64,000 bases of DNA from Aureimonas sp. AU20. Lineage in GTDB: Bacteria; Pseudomonadota; Alphaproteobacteria; Rhizobiales; Rhizobiaceae. Where the stretch lies: positions 1,922,001 through 1,986,000 of the forward strand of contig NZ_CP006367.1 of the NCBI RefSeq assembly GCF_001442755.1, written 5' to 3'. A model generated the notes under the pieces. The model did no database searches and was not told the origin of the DNA. It saw nothing but the letters and a program-made list of their open reading frames with translations. This document shows, piece by piece, positions 27,264-38,062 of the stretch (its first letter is position 1; the number at the start of each line of letters is the position of its first letter). Made by a program: the position numbers and the translations under genes.

Positions 27264-30200
27264 TTACTCGGCCGGCGCGGGCTTCGCCGTGTTGGGCGTC
27301 GTGGCCGCCCGGCCTTGCTTCGTCAGACGCAGCACGAAGACGAAGAAGATCGGGACGAAGAAGATGGCGAGAACCGTCGCCGAGATCATGCCCCCGATCA
27401 CGGTCGTGCCGATGGCGTTCTGGCTCGCGGCGCTGGCGCCGGACGCGATCGCCATGGGCAGGACGCCCATGGTGAAGGCGAGAGAGGTCATCAGGATCGG
27501 GCGGAAGCGAAGATGCGCCGCCTCGATCGTCGCCTCGCGCAGGCCCATGCCCTCGGCCATCAGGTCCTTGGCCACTTCCACGATCAGGATCGCGTTCTTG
27601 GACGAAAGACCGACGATGGTGATGATGCCGACCGTGAAATAGACGTCGTTGGACAGGTTGCGCAGCAGCACCGCCGCGACGCAGCCGATGACGCCGAGCG
27701 GCACCACGAGCATGACCGAGAAGGGGATCGACCAGCTCTCGTAGAGCGCCGCGAGGCACAGGAACACAAAGAGCACGGCGAGCCCGATCAAGAAGGGCGC
27801 CTGGTTGCCCGACTGGATCTCCTGCAGCGACTGGCCCGTCCATTCGAACGAGAAGCCGGCGGGCAGTTGTCCGGCGAGACGCTCCATCTCCGCGATCGCC
27901 TCGCCCGAGGAATAGCCGGGATTGGCGTCGCCGGACAGGCGAACGGAGGGATAGCCGTTGTAGCCGACGAGCTGCGAGGAGCCGAGCGTCCAATCCGCCG
28001 TCGCGAAGGCGGAAAGGGGCACCATGCCGCCCTGCGTGTTGCGCACGTTGAGGTTCATGACCTCCTCGATGCGCATGCGCGAGCGCTCCTCGGCCTGCAG
28101 CGTGACGCGCTGCATGCGGCCGCCATTGGGGAAGTCGTTGACATAGGACGAGCCGAGCGCCGCCGAGATCGTCTGGTTGATGTCGGCGAAGGTGACGCCG
28201 AACGCGTTGGCCTTCTCGCGGTCGATATTGAGCTGGATCTGCGGGCCGGGGGGCAGGCCCTCGAAGTTGATCCGCCCGAGGATCGGGCTCTTGCCCGCTT
28301 CCGCGACGAGCTGGTCGCGCGCGGCCAGAAGCGCCGGCGTGCCCTGGTTGGCGCGGTCCTGCAGGCGGAAGGCGAAGCCGCCGGTGTTGCCGAGACCTTG
28401 GATGGGAGGCGGCGACAGGGCGAAGGCGATCGCATCCCGGAACTGGATGAGACGGCCGGAAATGATGCCGGCCAGGGTTCCCGCGTCCTCCCCGGGGCCG
28501 CGCTCGCTCCAGTCCTTCAGCGTCACGAAGGCGAGGCCCGCATTGGCGCCCTGGCCCGAGAAGGAGAAGCCCTGGATCGTGATCATGCTCTCCACGGCCT
28601 TCTGGCCGAGGATGAACTTTTCGGACTCGGACGTGACCTCGCGCAGGCGGTTGCTGGTCGCGCCCGCCGGGCCCTGGAAGTTGGCGATCAAGAAGCCCTG
28701 GTCTTCCTGCGGCAGGAAGGCGGAGGGGATCTGCACGTAGAACCAGCCGAGGCCCGCCAGAAGCGCGACATAGATGATCATGAACCGCTTGGTGCGGCCG
28801 ATGAGATAGCCGACGCCCTTGGAATAGGAGTGGGACGTCTTGTCGAAGCCCCGGTTGAAGAGGCCGAACAGGCCGCGCTTGCCGTGGTGGTGGCCGGCCT
28901 TCACGGGCTTCAGGAAGCTGCCGCACAGCGCCGGGGTCAGCGACAGGGCGAGGAAGGCCGAGAACAGGATGGAGGTCACCATTGTCAGCGAGAACTGGCG
29001 GTAGATGACGCCGACCGAGCCGGGGAAGAAGGCGAGCGGCACGAACACCGCGCAGAGCGCCAGCGTGATGCCGATGATGGCGCCGGTGATCTGGCGCATG
29101 GCCTTCTTGGCGGCTTCCTTCGGGGGCAGGCCCTCGCTCGCCATGATGCGCTCGACATTCTCGACCACGACGATGGCGTCGTCGACCAGGATACCGATGG
29201 CCAGAACCATGGCGAACATGGTGAGGACGTTGATCGAGAAGCCCGCCGCCAGCATCACCGCCAGCGTGCCGGCCAGCGCGATCGGCACCACTAGCGTCGG
29301 GATGACGGTGTAGCGGATGTTCTGGAGGAAGACGAACATCACGACGAAGACCAGCGCCACCGCTTCGAGCAGCGTGTGGATGACCTTCTCGATCGAGGCC
29401 GAGACGAAGGGTGTCGTGTCGTAGGGGATCTGGTAGCTAACCCCTTGCGGGAAGAGGGGTGCCAGACGCTCCATGACCTGCCGCACGCCTTGCGCGGCGT
29501 CCAGCGCGTTGCCCGTCGGCGAAAGCTGGATGCCGATGGCCGCGCTCGGGCGACCGTTCAGGAACGTGTTGAAATTGTAGCTTTCAGCATCGACCTCGAC
29601 ACGCGCGACGTCGGACATGCGCACCAGCGAGCCGTCGGCATTGGCGCGCAGTACGATGGCGCCGAACTCCTCCGGCGTCTGAAGCTGCCCCTTGACCAGG
29701 ATCGTCGCCTGCGTCTGCTGGCTCACCGGGTTGGGATTGGCGCCGATCGAGCCGGCCGCGACCTGCGCGTTCTGCTGCTGGATGGCGGTGACGACGTCGG
29801 ACACGGCCAGGTTCAGGCCGACCAGACGATCTGGGTCGATCCAGACGCGCATCGACCGCTCGGAGGCGAAAAGCTGCGCGCGGCCGACGCCGGGCACGCG
29901 GCGGATCTCATTGATGACGTTGCGGGTGATGTAGTCGCCGAGACCCACGGCATCGAGCGTCGATTTCTCGTCGCCCACCAGCGCCACGACCATGAGGAAG
30001 CTCGAGCCGGCCTCCTCGACGAGGACGCCCTGCTGCGTCACCTGCTGGGGCAGCTTGGACTCGACGCGGCGCAGGCGGTTCTGCGTGTCCACCACGGCCT
30101 GCGCGATCTCGGTGCCGGCGCTGAAGGTCACGGTGATCTGCACCGAGCCGGTCGCGTCGCTCGTGCTTTCGAAATAGATCAGGCCGTCGATGCCGTTCAG

Positions 30201-30404
30201 CTCCTCCTCGATCGGCCTCGTGACCTGCTGGTAGAGGTCCTCCGGCGAGGCGCCAGGGAAGGCGGTGGAGATGGTGAGCTGCGGCGGTGCGACGTCGGGA
30301 TACTGGGCGATCGGCAGCGAGGGCAGCGAGATGACGCCCGCCAGGACGATGAAGATCGCGATCACCCAGGCGAAGACCGGCCGATCGATAAAGAACTGAG
30401 GCAT
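27264..30404 (-). CDS. RND multidrug efflux transporter, HAE1 family
   Basis: A 1046-residue AcrB-type inner-membrane pump with the usual twelve membrane segments and two large periplasmic loops. MPQFFIDRPVFAWVIAIFI is the family start. TM4 carries the proton relay pair in GILVDDAIVVVENVERI. GLSSKNAILIVEVAKD lies in the second half (TM10 Lys). The gene follows its membrane-fusion partner by 12 bp, and the TetR regulator is divergent. It should export hydrophobic drugs or toxicants in exchange for protons; no outer-membrane channel gene is adjacent. Confidence 0.95.
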   Translation of the reverse strand: MPQFFIDRPVFAWVIAIFIVLAGVISLPSLPIAQYPDVAPPQLTISTAFPGASPEDLYQQVTRPIEEELNGIDGLIYFESTSDATGSVQITVTFSAGTEIAQAVVDTQNRLRRVESKLPQQVTQQGVLVEEAGSSFLMVVALVGDEKSTLDAVGLGDYITRNVINEIRRVPGVGRAQLFASERSMRVWIDPDRLVGLNLAVSDVVTAIQQQNAQVAAGSIGANPNPVSQQTQATILVKGQLQTPEEFGAIVLRANADGSLVRMSDVARVEVDAESYNFNTFLNGRPSAAIGIQLSPTGNALDAAQGVRQVMERLAPLFPQGVSYQIPYDTTPFVSASIEKVIHTLLEAVALVFVVMFVFLQNIRYTVIPTLVVPIALAGTLAVMLAAGFSINVLTMFAMVLAIGILVDDAIVVVENVERIMASEGLPPKEAAKKAMRQITGAIIGITLALCAVFVPLAFFPGSVGVIYRQFSLTMVTSILFSAFLALSLTPALCGSFLKPVKAGHHHGKRGLFGLFNRGFDKTSHSYSKGVGYLIGRTKRFMIIYVALLAGLGWFYVQIPSAFLPQEDQGFLIANFQGPAGATSNRLREVTSESEKFILGQKAVESMITIQGFSFSGQGANAGLAFVTLKDWSERGPGEDAGTLAGIISGRLIQFRDAIAFALSPPPIQGLGNTGGFAFRLQDRANQGTPALLAARDQLVAEAGKSPILGRINFEGLPPGPQIQLNIDREKANAFGVTFADINQTISAALGSSYVNDFPNGGRMQRVTLQAEERSRMRIEEVMNLNVRNTQGGMVPLSAFATADWTLGSSQLVGYNGYPSVRLSGDANPGYSSGEAIAEMERLAGQLPAGFSFEWTGQSLQEIQSGNQAPFLIGLAVLFVFLCLAALYESWSIPFSVMLVVPLGVIGCVAAVLLRNLSNDVYFTVGIITIVGLSSKNAILIVEVAKDLMAEGMGLREATIEAAHLRFRPILMTSLAFTMGVLPMAIASGASAASQNAIGTTVIGGMISATVLAIFFVPIFFVFVLRLTKQGRAATTPNTAKPAPAE

Positions 30405-30416
30405 GTCGATCGGTCC

Positions 30417-31811
30417 TTAGCGCGCGGTGGTGGATGCGTCGGCCGCCGGCGCCGTCGCCCGCTGCCCGCCCGCATCCTGCGGGGCCGAATTGGCCTTCCC
30501 GGCGGCTGCTGCGTCGGAGCCCGGCGCCGGCGTGGCGCGCTGGGCCTCGGGCGACGCGGCTTGGCCGGCCGGCGTGGAGGCGGGGGCCTGCGCGCCCGCG
30601 CCGGTCGCGTCCGTCTTGCCCGCATCCTTGGACAGGCCTTCGGCCGCTGCGCCGACCGGAGTCCAGGGCGTCGGGGCCACCGGCGCGCCGGGGCCGATCT
30701 TCTGGAAGCCGTCGGCGATCACCTTGTCGCCGGCCGCCAGCCCCTGCGAGATCACCGAGCGGTTGCCGACGACGCGAACCACCGTGACGGTGCGCTGCTC
30801 CACCGTATTGTTGGCGTTCACGAGATACAGAAAGGCCTGGCCCGACGTGTCGCGCTGCACGGCCTGATTGGGCACGGCCAGCGCCTTGGCGTCGATGCCC
30901 TGGTCCACGGCGACGCGGACATAAAGCCCGGGCAGGAGTGTGTCGTCCGGGTTGGGGAACTCGGCGCGCAGCGTCACCTGACCGCTGGTCTCCTCCACCG
31001 TGGATTCGGAGAAGAGAAGGCGGCCGGGATAGGGATACTCGCTGCCGTCGTCGAGCTTCAGGCGCACCTGCGCGACGTTCTCCTCCAGCTGCGTCAGCTG
31101 GCCGGTGCGCAGCGCCTCGCGCAGGCGCAGGAGCTGCGAGACGGGCTGCTGGATGTCGGCATAGACGGGGTCGAGTTGCTGGATCGTGGCGAGCGCCTCG
31201 GTGCCCGTGGTGCTGACCAGCGCGCCTTCGGTGATCAGGGCGCGGCCGATGCGGCCGGAGATCGGCGCGCGGACCGTCGCATAGTCGAGATTGATCTGCG
31301 CGGCGCGCAGCTGCGCGCGGGCGGAGGCGAGATCGGCCTCGGCCTGGCGCTGCGTGGCGACGGCAGTTTCCAGATTGGCGGTGCCGACCGTGTTGCGGGC
31401 GACGAGGGCCTGGGTGCGCTCGGCATCCTGGCGCGCCTGCGTCAGCACCGCGTCAGCCTTGGCGACGCCGGCCTGCGCCGATTCCACCGCGACCTGGAAG
31501 GTCGCCGGATCGATCTGGAACAGGGGATCGCCCTCGTCCACGTCGGAACCCTGCTCGAAGACGCGCTGCACGATGATGCCGCCGACGCGCGGGCGCACCT
31601 CGGCGATGCGCGTCGGCGCGATACGGCCGGGAAGCTCGGACGTGACGGCAATCGGCTCGGGGCGCACTTCGACGATGCCGACCGGCGAGGGAGGGGGCGC
31701 GCCGCCGGCTCCCTGCTGCGCGTTGGCGGTCTTCGTCTCGCCCTGGCAGCCCGACAAGGCCAGAAGCCCGAGCGCTGTCGCCATGAACAGGGTGGGTGCA
31801 GAAACTCTCAT
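30417..31811 (-). CDS. RND efflux membrane-fusion lipoprotein
   Basis: A 464-residue AcrA-type adaptor. The signal peptide ends in a lipobox LLALSGC, so it is anchored in the inner membrane. PRVGGIIVQRVFEQGSDVDEGDPLFQID and YATVRAPISGRIGRALITEGALV form the split lipoyl domain around the alpha-hairpin. An unusual C-terminal tail of roughly 80 residues rich in Ala, Pro, Gly, Ser and Gln is low-complexity and probably disordered. First gene of the pump operon. Confidence 0.93.
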   Translation of the reverse strand: MRVSAPTLFMATALGLLALSGCQGETKTANAQQGAGGAPPPSPVGIVEVRPEPIAVTSELPGRIAPTRIAEVRPRVGGIIVQRVFEQGSDVDEGDPLFQIDPATFQVAVESAQAGVAKADAVLTQARQDAERTQALVARNTVGTANLETAVATQRQAEADLASARAQLRAAQINLDYATVRAPISGRIGRALITEGALVSTTGTEALATIQQLDPVYADIQQPVSQLLRLREALRTGQLTQLEENVAQVRLKLDDGSEYPYPGRLLFSESTVEETSGQVTLRAEFPNPDDTLLPGLYVRVAVDQGIDAKALAVPNQAVQRDTSGQAFLYLVNANNTVEQRTVTVVRVVGNRSVISQGLAAGDKVIADGFQKIGPGAPVAPTPWTPVGAAAEGLSKDAGKTDATGAGAQAPASTPAGQAASPEAQRATPAPGSDAAAAGKANSAPQDAGGQRATAPAADASTTAR

Positions 31812-31869
31812 AAGACCGCCTTGTTTGCCGGCTGCGCAGAGGCCGGCCGAGACTCATATTGCCGTGCAA

Positions 31870-31885
31870 CATACATGCATGTATG
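31870..31885. promoter_or_regulatory. Palindromic operator for the TetR regulator
   Basis: CATACATGCATGTATG is a perfect 16-bp palindrome in the 108-bp space between the divergent efflux operon and the TetR gene. The ACATACAT/ATGTATG half-sites resemble the E. coli AcrR operator as I remember it. Binding by the adjacent TetR protein is inferred. Confidence 0.7.
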
Positions 31886-31919
31886 AAACTAAACAAGCGG
31901 ATTGGAAGGCAGGCGAACC

Positions 31920-32597
31920 ATGAGACGCACCAAGGCGGAGGCAATGGAAACCCGTTGCGCGATCCTCGATGCGGCGGAGGCGATGTTCTTCGAGAAGGGC
32001 GTGTCGCGCACCACCCTGGCGATGATCGCCGAGGCCGCGAACGTGACGCGCGGTGCCATCTACTTCCATTTCGCCAACAAGAACGCCCTGTTCGAGGCCA
32101 TGCTGGAGCGCGGTCGCCTGCCTCAGGAATGCTTCGTCCAGCTGGACGACCTGCTCCGATCCGAGGACGATCCGCTGGAGCGGATCCGATCCAACGCGGT
32201 GGACGCGCTCGACTTCATCAGTACGAACGCCCGCGCGCAGAAGGTTCTCACGATCATGCTGCTGCGCTGCGAATACGTGGCGGAGATGGAGGAGATGCTG
32301 GTGCGCATGCGCGAGGCGGACGAGGAGATGCTGAGCGTCATCCGCCTGGCGTTCCAGGAGGCCTCGCGGCGCGGGCTGATGCGGGCGGACTGGACGCCCG
32401 AGGCCGCAACGACGACGGTTCAGTGCGCCATGAGCGGGCTCATCACCCAATGGCTGCGCTCGGGCTTCGGCTTCGACCTCGTTTCGGTCGGTCGGCGCAC
32501 GCTGGAGTGCCTGTTCGATTCGTTTCGCAGCACCCCGGCGGGGGAGGGGAGGCCGGACGGCCGGCCGGCTCTGGAGCAGCGGCCCCTTCAAGCCTGA
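31920..32597 (+). CDS. TetR/AcrR-family efflux repressor
   Basis: A 225-residue repressor starting MRRTKAEAMETR, with a ribosome site GGAAGG upstream. The N-terminal HTH reads AILDAAEAMFFEKGVSRTTLAMIAEAANVTRGAIYFHFANKNALF, the AcrR/TtgR/MexZ type. The C-terminal ligand domain (MAATF-like: LLRCEYVAEMEEML, MRADWTPEAATTTVQCAMSGLI) fits the AcrR C-terminal family. Its divergent position over a palindrome implies drug-inducible control of the efflux operon and itself. Confidence 0.93.
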   Translation: MRRTKAEAMETRCAILDAAEAMFFEKGVSRTTLAMIAEAANVTRGAIYFHFANKNALFEAMLERGRLPQECFVQLDDLLRSEDDPLERIRSNAVDALDFISTNARAQKVLTIMLLRCEYVAEMEEMLVRMREADEEMLSVIRLAFQEASRRGLMRADWTPEAATTTVQCAMSGLITQWLRSGFGFDLVSVGRRTLECLFDSFRSTPAGEGRPDGRPALEQRPLQA

Positions 32598-32620
32598 ACT
32601 CGCCGCAAGCGGCACGCATG

Positions 32621-32650
32621 AAAAAAGCCGGAGGCGGAGCCCCCGGCTTT
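32621..32650 (-). terminator. Rho-independent terminator of the MFS gene
   Basis: On the minus strand AAAGCCGG pairs with CCGGCTTT around a 10-nt loop and is followed by TTTTTT. It lies 30 bp after the MFS stop. Confidence 0.7.
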
Positions 32651-32679
32651 GGCTTTGTCCGCGTCTGGCTGCGGCCCGA

Positions 32680-34011
32680 TCAGATCGCGCTGGAAGCCAG
32701 GCGACGATTGATGAAGAGTGCCAGAAGCGTGAACACCGCGCCGGACAGGAGATAGGCGCCCGAGAAGACGAGGCCGAGATTGTCGGCGATGGCGAGCGCG
32801 GCCAGCGGCGCGAAGCCGGCGCCGAAGAGCCAGGCCAGGTCCGAGGTAAGGGCCGAGCCGGTGTAGCGATAGGCGCGCGGGAAGTTCGCCGCGAGAGCGC
32901 CCGAGCACTGGCCGAAGGACACGCCCAGGATCACCGAGCCGATCACCATGTAGATGGTCTCACCCACCGCGCCGCCGTTCAGCAGCAGGGGCGCGAGGCC
33001 GCTGTAGAAGGCGATGGCGCCGGCGCAGACGCCGAGAACGCGGCGGCGGCCGAAGCGATCGGCCAGCGGGCCGGACGCGATATGCGCGATCGTGCCGAAC
33101 ACGGTCGCGACCAGTTCGATCAGGAGGAAGCGCGCGACGCTTTCACCCGCGAAGAGCGTGACCCAGGACAGCGGAAACACCGTGACCATGTGGAACAGCG
33201 CGAAGCTCGCCAGCGGCACGAAGGCGCCGATCACGATGTTGCGACCGTTCTGCGAGATCGTCCTGCGAACCGACGACGGCTGCAACTCGCCGCGCTCGAA
33301 CAGCTCGCGATAGTTCTCGGTCAGAACGATACGCAGCCGGGCGAAGAGCGCCACGACGTTGATCGCGAAGGCGACGAAGAACGGATAACGCCAGCCCCAG
33401 CCCAGGAAGTCTTCCTGCGTCAGGTTGGTGATCAGGAAGTAGTAGAGCGCGCTGGCGACGATGAGGCCGAACGGCGCGCCCAGCTGCGGCAGCATGGCGT
33501 ACCAGCCGCGCTTGTTCTCCGGCACGCTGACCGCGAGCAGCGGGGCGAGACCATCCCAGGTGCCGCCGAGCGCCAGACCCTGGCCGAAGCGAAGCACGGC
33601 GAGCGTGACGACGGAGGCGAAGCCGACGCTGGCGTAGCTCGGCAGGAAGCCCATGACGATGGTCGAGCAGCCGAGGAGGAAGAGCGCCGTGGTGAGCTTG
33701 GCGGCGTCGCCATAGCGACGGTGCATCCAGGTGAAGAAGATCGTGCCCAGCGGCCGGACCGCGAAGGCCAGTGCCAAGAGCGCGAAGGAGTAGTAGGTTC
33801 CCGTCACCGGATCGACGAAGGAAAAGACCACCGCCGGGAACACCAGCACGGAGGCCAGCGCGTAGACGAAAAAGTCGAAGAACTCGGCCGTGCGGCCAAT
33901 CAGCACTCCGATTGCGATCTCGCTCGGCCTGACTTCTCCGTGATGCGCGTTCGCGACGCGCGCATCCCTCTCAAAAGCGGACGGAGCGGCCGCCGCGGTG
34001 TTCGAACTCAT
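32680..34011 (-). CDS. MFS transporter, metabolite:H+ symporter type
   Basis: A 443-residue transporter with twelve predicted membrane segments. IGRTAEFFDFFVYALASVLVFP and AFAVRPLGTIFFTWMHRRYGD (motif A-like) are characteristic of the MHS group (shikimate, proline/betaine and ProP-like permeases). LRFGQGLALGGTWDG and PLADRFGRRRVLG follow. No substrate can be named. It is monocistronic and divergent from the cyo operon. Confidence 0.85.
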   Translation of the reverse strand: MSSNTAAAAPSAFERDARVANAHHGEVRPSEIAIGVLIGRTAEFFDFFVYALASVLVFPAVVFSFVDPVTGTYYSFALLALAFAVRPLGTIFFTWMHRRYGDAAKLTTALFLLGCSTIVMGFLPSYASVGFASVVTLAVLRFGQGLALGGTWDGLAPLLAVSVPENKRGWYAMLPQLGAPFGLIVASALYYFLITNLTQEDFLGWGWRYPFFVAFAINVVALFARLRIVLTENYRELFERGELQPSSVRRTISQNGRNIVIGAFVPLASFALFHMVTVFPLSWVTLFAGESVARFLLIELVATVFGTIAHIASGPLADRFGRRRVLGVCAGAIAFYSGLAPLLLNGGAVGETIYMVIGSVILGVSFGQCSGALAANFPRAYRYTGSALTSDLAWLFGAGFAPLAALAIADNLGLVFSGAYLLSGAVFTLLALFINRRLASSAI

Positions 34012-34183
34012 TTTTGATCTCGCTCCTCATCTTTAGACATGGTGGAAACATTCGCGTTTCCGTCATCGATGCCACCTTGAATATAGGCCTCGGCGGGCTT
34101 AACGAACGCCTCATAAACGATTTGCTGCGATGCAGCTAAGAAAAGCATGCAAGCGACCCCATTTCGCTGATTGGACCGCGACC

Positions 34184-35356
34184 TTGAGCCGATATCGCTT
34201 CCTAGCCCTCGCACCGCTTCTCCTCCTGATCGGCGGCTGCAATGCCGTGCTGCTGAACCCGGCAGGCGACGTCGCCGTCCAGAAGCGCGACCTTCTCTAT
34301 ATCTCAACCGGGCTGATGCTCCTCATCATCATTCCGGTCATCGCTGCGACGGTGATCTTCGCCTGGCGCTACCGCCGCGGCAACAAGGATGCGACCTACG
34401 ATCCCGAATGGAACCATTCGACGCACCTGGAGCTGGCGATCTGGTCGGCGCCGCTGCTCATCATCATCTGTTTGGGAGCGCTGACCTGGACGGCGACCCA
34501 CCTTCTCGACCCCTACCGACCCCTGACGCGAATCGCCGAAGGCCAGCCGGTGACGCCCGAGATGAAGCCCCTGGAAGTGCGCGTCGTTTCGCTCGACTGG
34601 AAATGGCTCTTCATCTACCCCGACCTCGGCATCGCGACCGTCAACGAGCTGGCCGCGCCGGTGAACACGCCCATCAACTTCAAGCTGACCTCGGCCAGCG
34701 TGATGAACGCGTTCTTCGTCCCTTCCATGGCCGGCATGATCTACACGATGGCCGGTATGGAGACGCAGCTGCACGCGGTGATGAACAAGGAAGGGGTCTA
34801 CGAGGGCATGTCCTCGCATTATAGCGGCGCCGGGTTCTCGAACATGAAGTTCAAGTTCCACGGCCTTGCCCAAGGCGATTTCGACGCCTGGGTCGCCAAG
34901 GTCCGTTCCGAGGGCCAGCCGCTGAGCCGCGAGCTGTTCCTAGAGCTGGAGAAGCCCAGCGAGAAGGAGCCGATCCACTACTATTCGAGCTTCGCGGACG
35001 GGCTCTACAACGCCATCCTCAACAAGTGCGTCGCCCCCGGCAAGATGTGCGCCGACGAGATGATGCATATCGACGCGATGGGCGGGGCAGGGGTCGACAG
35101 CCACGAAAATCGCGAGCGTCTTCTCTATGACAACCGGCGCGCCGTGGCGGGCGACGAGCCTTCGGGCGCGACCTTCCCGGCCAGCGGTCGCCTGCCGCAC
35201 AGCGACGACCAGCCCCAGGGAATGCAGCCCGACCAGCTGAACCCGCAGGTCAACCAGGACGGAACGAGCACGCCGCCAGTGCAGGGGCATTCCGGCCACA
35301 CGATGCCCAACAGCGGCACCGGCGCTGCGCCGGCGCAGCTGAACCAGACGAACTAA
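34184..35356 (+). CDS. cyoA: Cytochrome bo3 ubiquinol oxidase subunit II
   Basis: The lipoprotein subunit of the ubiquinol oxidase. Taking the TTG at 34184 gives a classic signal, [18 protein letters not shown], with the lipobox cysteine at residue 19 and a 390-residue protein; the ATG at 34130 has no ribosome site and sits inside a GCTGC-GAT-GCAGC dyad. Two membrane segments follow the lipobox, then the cupredoxin domain ([27 protein letters not shown]) which lacks CuA ligands, as expected for a quinol oxidase. The C-terminus is a Gln/Asn/Pro-rich tail. First gene of cyoABCD. Confidence 0.9.
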   Translation: MSRYRFLALAPLLLLIGGCNAVLLNPAGDVAVQKRDLLYISTGLMLLIIIPVIAATVIFAWRYRRGNKDATYDPEWNHSTHLELAIWSAPLLIIICLGALTWTATHLLDPYRPLTRIAEGQPVTPEMKPLEVRVVSLDWKWLFIYPDLGIATVNELAAPVNTPINFKLTSASVMNAFFVPSMAGMIYTMAGMETQLHAVMNKEGVYEGMSSHYSGAGFSNMKFKFHGLAQGDFDAWVAKVRSEGQPLSRELFLELEKPSEKEPIHYYSSFADGLYNAILNKCVAPGKMCADEMMHIDAMGGAGVDSHENRERLLYDNRRAVAGDEPSGATFPASGRLPHSDDQPQGMQPDQLNPQVNQDGTSTPPVQGHSGHTMPNSGTGAAPAQLNQTN

Positions 35357-35420
35357 CAGAGCACCGTGTCGCGCCGTCCCGGGTGCGACGCCAGACGATG
35401 CCATCGCACGAGTGCCAGAG

Positions 35421-37430
35421 ATGCAAGACAACTCCGATCTCATACGAATGATCTTCGGGCGGCTGACGTTCGAAGCCTTCCCGTACCACGAGCCGATCGT
35501 GGTCGTGACCTTTGCGGTCGTCGCGCTCGGCGGGCTCGCGCTGCTCGCCGCGCTGACCTATTTCAAGCTTTGGGGCTATCTCTGGAAGGAGTGGTTCACC
35601 AGCGTGGACCACAAGAAGATCGGCATCATGTACATGGTGCTCGGCATCGTCATGCTGCTGCGCGGCTTCGCCGACGCCATCATGATGCGCCTCCAGCAGG
35701 CCATCGCCTTCGGCGGGTCGGAGGGCTATCTCAACGCCCACCACTACGACCAAGTCTTCACGGCGCACGGCGTCATCATGATCTTCTTCGTCGCCATGCC
35801 CTTGGTGACGGGTCTCATGAACTTCGTGGTGCCGCTGCAGATCGGCGCGCGTGACGTCTCCTTCCCCTTCCTGAACAATTTCAGCTTCTGGATGACGGTT
35901 GGCGGCGCGGTGCTGGTGATGCTGTCGCTCTTCGTGGGCGAATTCGCGCGCACGGGCTGGCTGGCCTTCCCGCCGCTATCGGACGCCAACTACAGTCCGG
36001 GCGTCGGCGTCGACTATTATATCTGGGGCCTTCAGGTGGCCGGTGTCGGCACGCTCCTGTCAGGCGTCAACCTGCTCGTGACCATAATCAAGATGCGCGC
36101 GCCGGGCATGACCCTCATGAAGATGCCGATCTTCTGCTGGACCTCGCTCTGCACGAACGTCCTGATCGTGGCCTCGTTCCCGGTCCTGACGGCGGTGCTG
36201 GCGCTCCTTTCGCTTGATCGCTACGCCGGCACCAACTTCTTCACGAACGATCTCGGCGGCAATCCGATGATGTACGTGAACCTCATCTGGATCTGGGGCC
36301 ACCCCGAGGTCTACATCCTCATTCTGCCGGCCTTCGGCATCTTCTCCGAAATCACCTCGACCTTCTCGGGCAAGCGCATCTTCGGCTACACGTCGATGGT
36401 CTACGCCTCGGTGGTCATCACGATCCTGGCCTATCTCGTCTGGCTCCATCACTTCTTCACGATGGGCTCGGGGGCGAGCGTGAACTCGTTCTTCGGCATC
36501 ACGACGATGATCATCTCGATCCCGACGGGCGCCAAGATCTTCAACTGGCTGTTCACGATGTATCGCGGCCGCATCCGGTTCGACGTGCCGATGATGTGGA
36601 CGATCGCCTTCATGATCACCTTCGTGATCGGCGGCATGACGGGTGTGCTCCTGGCCGTTCCGCCTGTGGACTTCGTGGTCCACAACTCGCTGTTCCTGGT
36701 CGCGCACTTCCACAACGTGATCATCGGCGGCGTGCTGTTCGGCCTCTTCGCCGGCATCAACTACTGGTTCCCGAAAGCCTTCGGCTTCAAGCTGAATGCC
36801 TTCTGGGGCAAGATGAGCTTCTGGTTCTGGGTGGTCGGCTTCTACTTCGCCTTCATGCCGCTCTACGTGCTCGGCCTGATGGGCGTCACGCGTCGTCTGC
36901 GCGTGTTCGACGATCCCTCGCTCCAGATCTGGTTCGTGATCGCGGCCTTCGGCGCTGCGCTGATCGCGCTCGGCATTGCCTCCTTCCTCATGCAGATCTT
37001 CGTCAGCATCCGCGACCGGCACAAGCTGGTGGACGTCGACGGCGATCCCTGGGGCGGGCGCACGCTGGAGTGGGCGACCTCCTCGCCGCCGCCGGCCTAC
37101 AACTTCGCCTTCTCGCCGATGATCCACGAGAACGACGCTTGGTGGCAGATGAAGCAGCGCGGCTACGAGCGCCCGCTGGAAGGCTTCAAGCCGATCCACA
37201 TGCCGCGCAACACCGAGGCGGGCGTCGTGATCGCCGGACTGAGCGTGGTCTTCGGCTTCGCCATGATCTGGTACATCTGGTGGCTCGCCGCGCTCAGCCT
37301 GGTCGCGATCGTCGGCTACGCGATCTACCACACGTTCAACTATGACCGGAGCTACCACATCCCGGTCAGCGAAGTGATCGCGACGGAAGCCGAGCGGACC
37401 CGTCTCCTCTCGAAGGTGAAGCACGCATGA
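35421..37430 (+). CDS. cyoB: Cytochrome bo3 ubiquinol oxidase subunit I
   Basis: A 669-residue haem-copper oxidase subunit [16 protein letters not shown] carries the CuB His and the Tyr of the active site, WLHHFFTMG the His pair, and [12 protein letters not shown] the haem ligands. The long N-terminal extension before [14 protein letters not shown] is typical of CyoB. It reduces oxygen to water using ubiquinol and pumps protons. The start at ATG 35421 is chosen over the GTG at 35412. Its stop overlaps the cyoC start by 4 bp. Confidence 0.97.
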   Translation: MQDNSDLIRMIFGRLTFEAFPYHEPIVVVTFAVVALGGLALLAALTYFKLWGYLWKEWFTSVDHKKIGIMYMVLGIVMLLRGFADAIMMRLQQAIAFGGSEGYLNAHHYDQVFTAHGVIMIFFVAMPLVTGLMNFVVPLQIGARDVSFPFLNNFSFWMTVGGAVLVMLSLFVGEFARTGWLAFPPLSDANYSPGVGVDYYIWGLQVAGVGTLLSGVNLLVTIIKMRAPGMTLMKMPIFCWTSLCTNVLIVASFPVLTAVLALLSLDRYAGTNFFTNDLGGNPMMYVNLIWIWGHPEVYILILPAFGIFSEITSTFSGKRIFGYTSMVYASVVITILAYLVWLHHFFTMGSGASVNSFFGITTMIISIPTGAKIFNWLFTMYRGRIRFDVPMMWTIAFMITFVIGGMTGVLLAVPPVDFVVHNSLFLVAHFHNVIIGGVLFGLFAGINYWFPKAFGFKLNAFWGKMSFWFWVVGFYFAFMPLYVLGLMGVTRRLRVFDDPSLQIWFVIAAFGAALIALGIASFLMQIFVSIRDRHKLVDVDGDPWGGRTLEWATSSPPPAYNFAFSPMIHENDAWWQMKQRGYERPLEGFKPIHMPRNTEAGVVIAGLSVVFGFAMIWYIWWLAALSLVAIVGYAIYHTFNYDRSYHIPVSEVIATEAERTRLLSKVKHA

Positions 37431-38062
37431 GCACGAGCACCTTGCACGCGGCGCAGGGCGAAGAGAACCTGAGCTTCTACGTCGCCGACGAGCACGAGCA
37501 TGCCGAGGGCTCCAGCACGATGCTGGGGTTCTGGATCTACCTGATGAGCGACTGTCTCATCTTCGCCTGCCTGTTCGCCGTCTATGCCGTTCTCGGGAAC
37601 GCCTATGCGGCGGGCCCGAGCCCGCGCGACCTGTTCGACCTGCCGCTGGTGGCGCTGAACACGTCGATGCTGCTCTTGTCCTCGATCACCTACGGCTTCG
37701 CCATGCTCTCCATGGCGAAGCGGGACGTTCGCTCGGTTCAGGTCTGGCTGGCCATCACCGGCCTATTCGGCCTCGCCTTCCTCTCGATCGAGCTCTACGA
37801 GTTCTGGCACCTCATCCACGAGGGTGCGACGCCCCAGCGCAGTGCCTTCCTGTCGGCCTTCTTCACGCTGGTCGCCACCCACGGCCTGCACGTGACCTTC
37901 GGCCTGATCTGGCTGGTCACGCTTATGGTCCAGATCCGTCAGCGCGGCCTCGTGCCGGCCAACCAGCTTCGCCTGTCGTGCCTCAGCCTGTTCTGGCACT
38001 TCCTGGACGTCATCTGGATCGGCGTCTTCACCTTCGTCTACCTCATGGGAGTGCTTCGATGA
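37427..38062 (+). CDS. cyoC: Cytochrome bo3 ubiquinol oxidase subunit III
   Basis: A 211-residue membrane subunit with five membrane segments, [20 protein letters not shown] being the family start, and [14 protein letters not shown] and [20 protein letters not shown] near the end. It overlaps cyoB by 4 bp (ATGA) and cyoD by 4 bp, so the operon is translationally coupled throughout. Confidence 0.96.
   Translation: MSTSTLHAAQGEENLSFYVADEHEHAEGSSTMLGFWIYLMSDCLIFACLFAVYAVLGNAYAAGPSPRDLFDLPLVALNTSMLLLSSITYGFAMLSMAKRDVRSVQVWLAITGLFGLAFLSIELYEFWHLIHEGATPQRSAFLSAFFTLVATHGLHVTFGLIWLVTLMVQIRQRGLVPANQLRLSCLSLFWHFLDVIWIGVFTFVYLMGVLR

Noticed and set aside
27243..31886. Two long plus-strand frames opposite the efflux operon
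   Set aside because: Both are antisense to strongly recognisable AcrB and AcrA genes and carry only Arg/His/Asp/Gly-rich shadow protein.
36060..37424. A 454-residue minus-strand frame opposite cyoB
   Set aside because: Antisense shadow, extremely rich in His, Asp, Glu and Arg, with no start signal.
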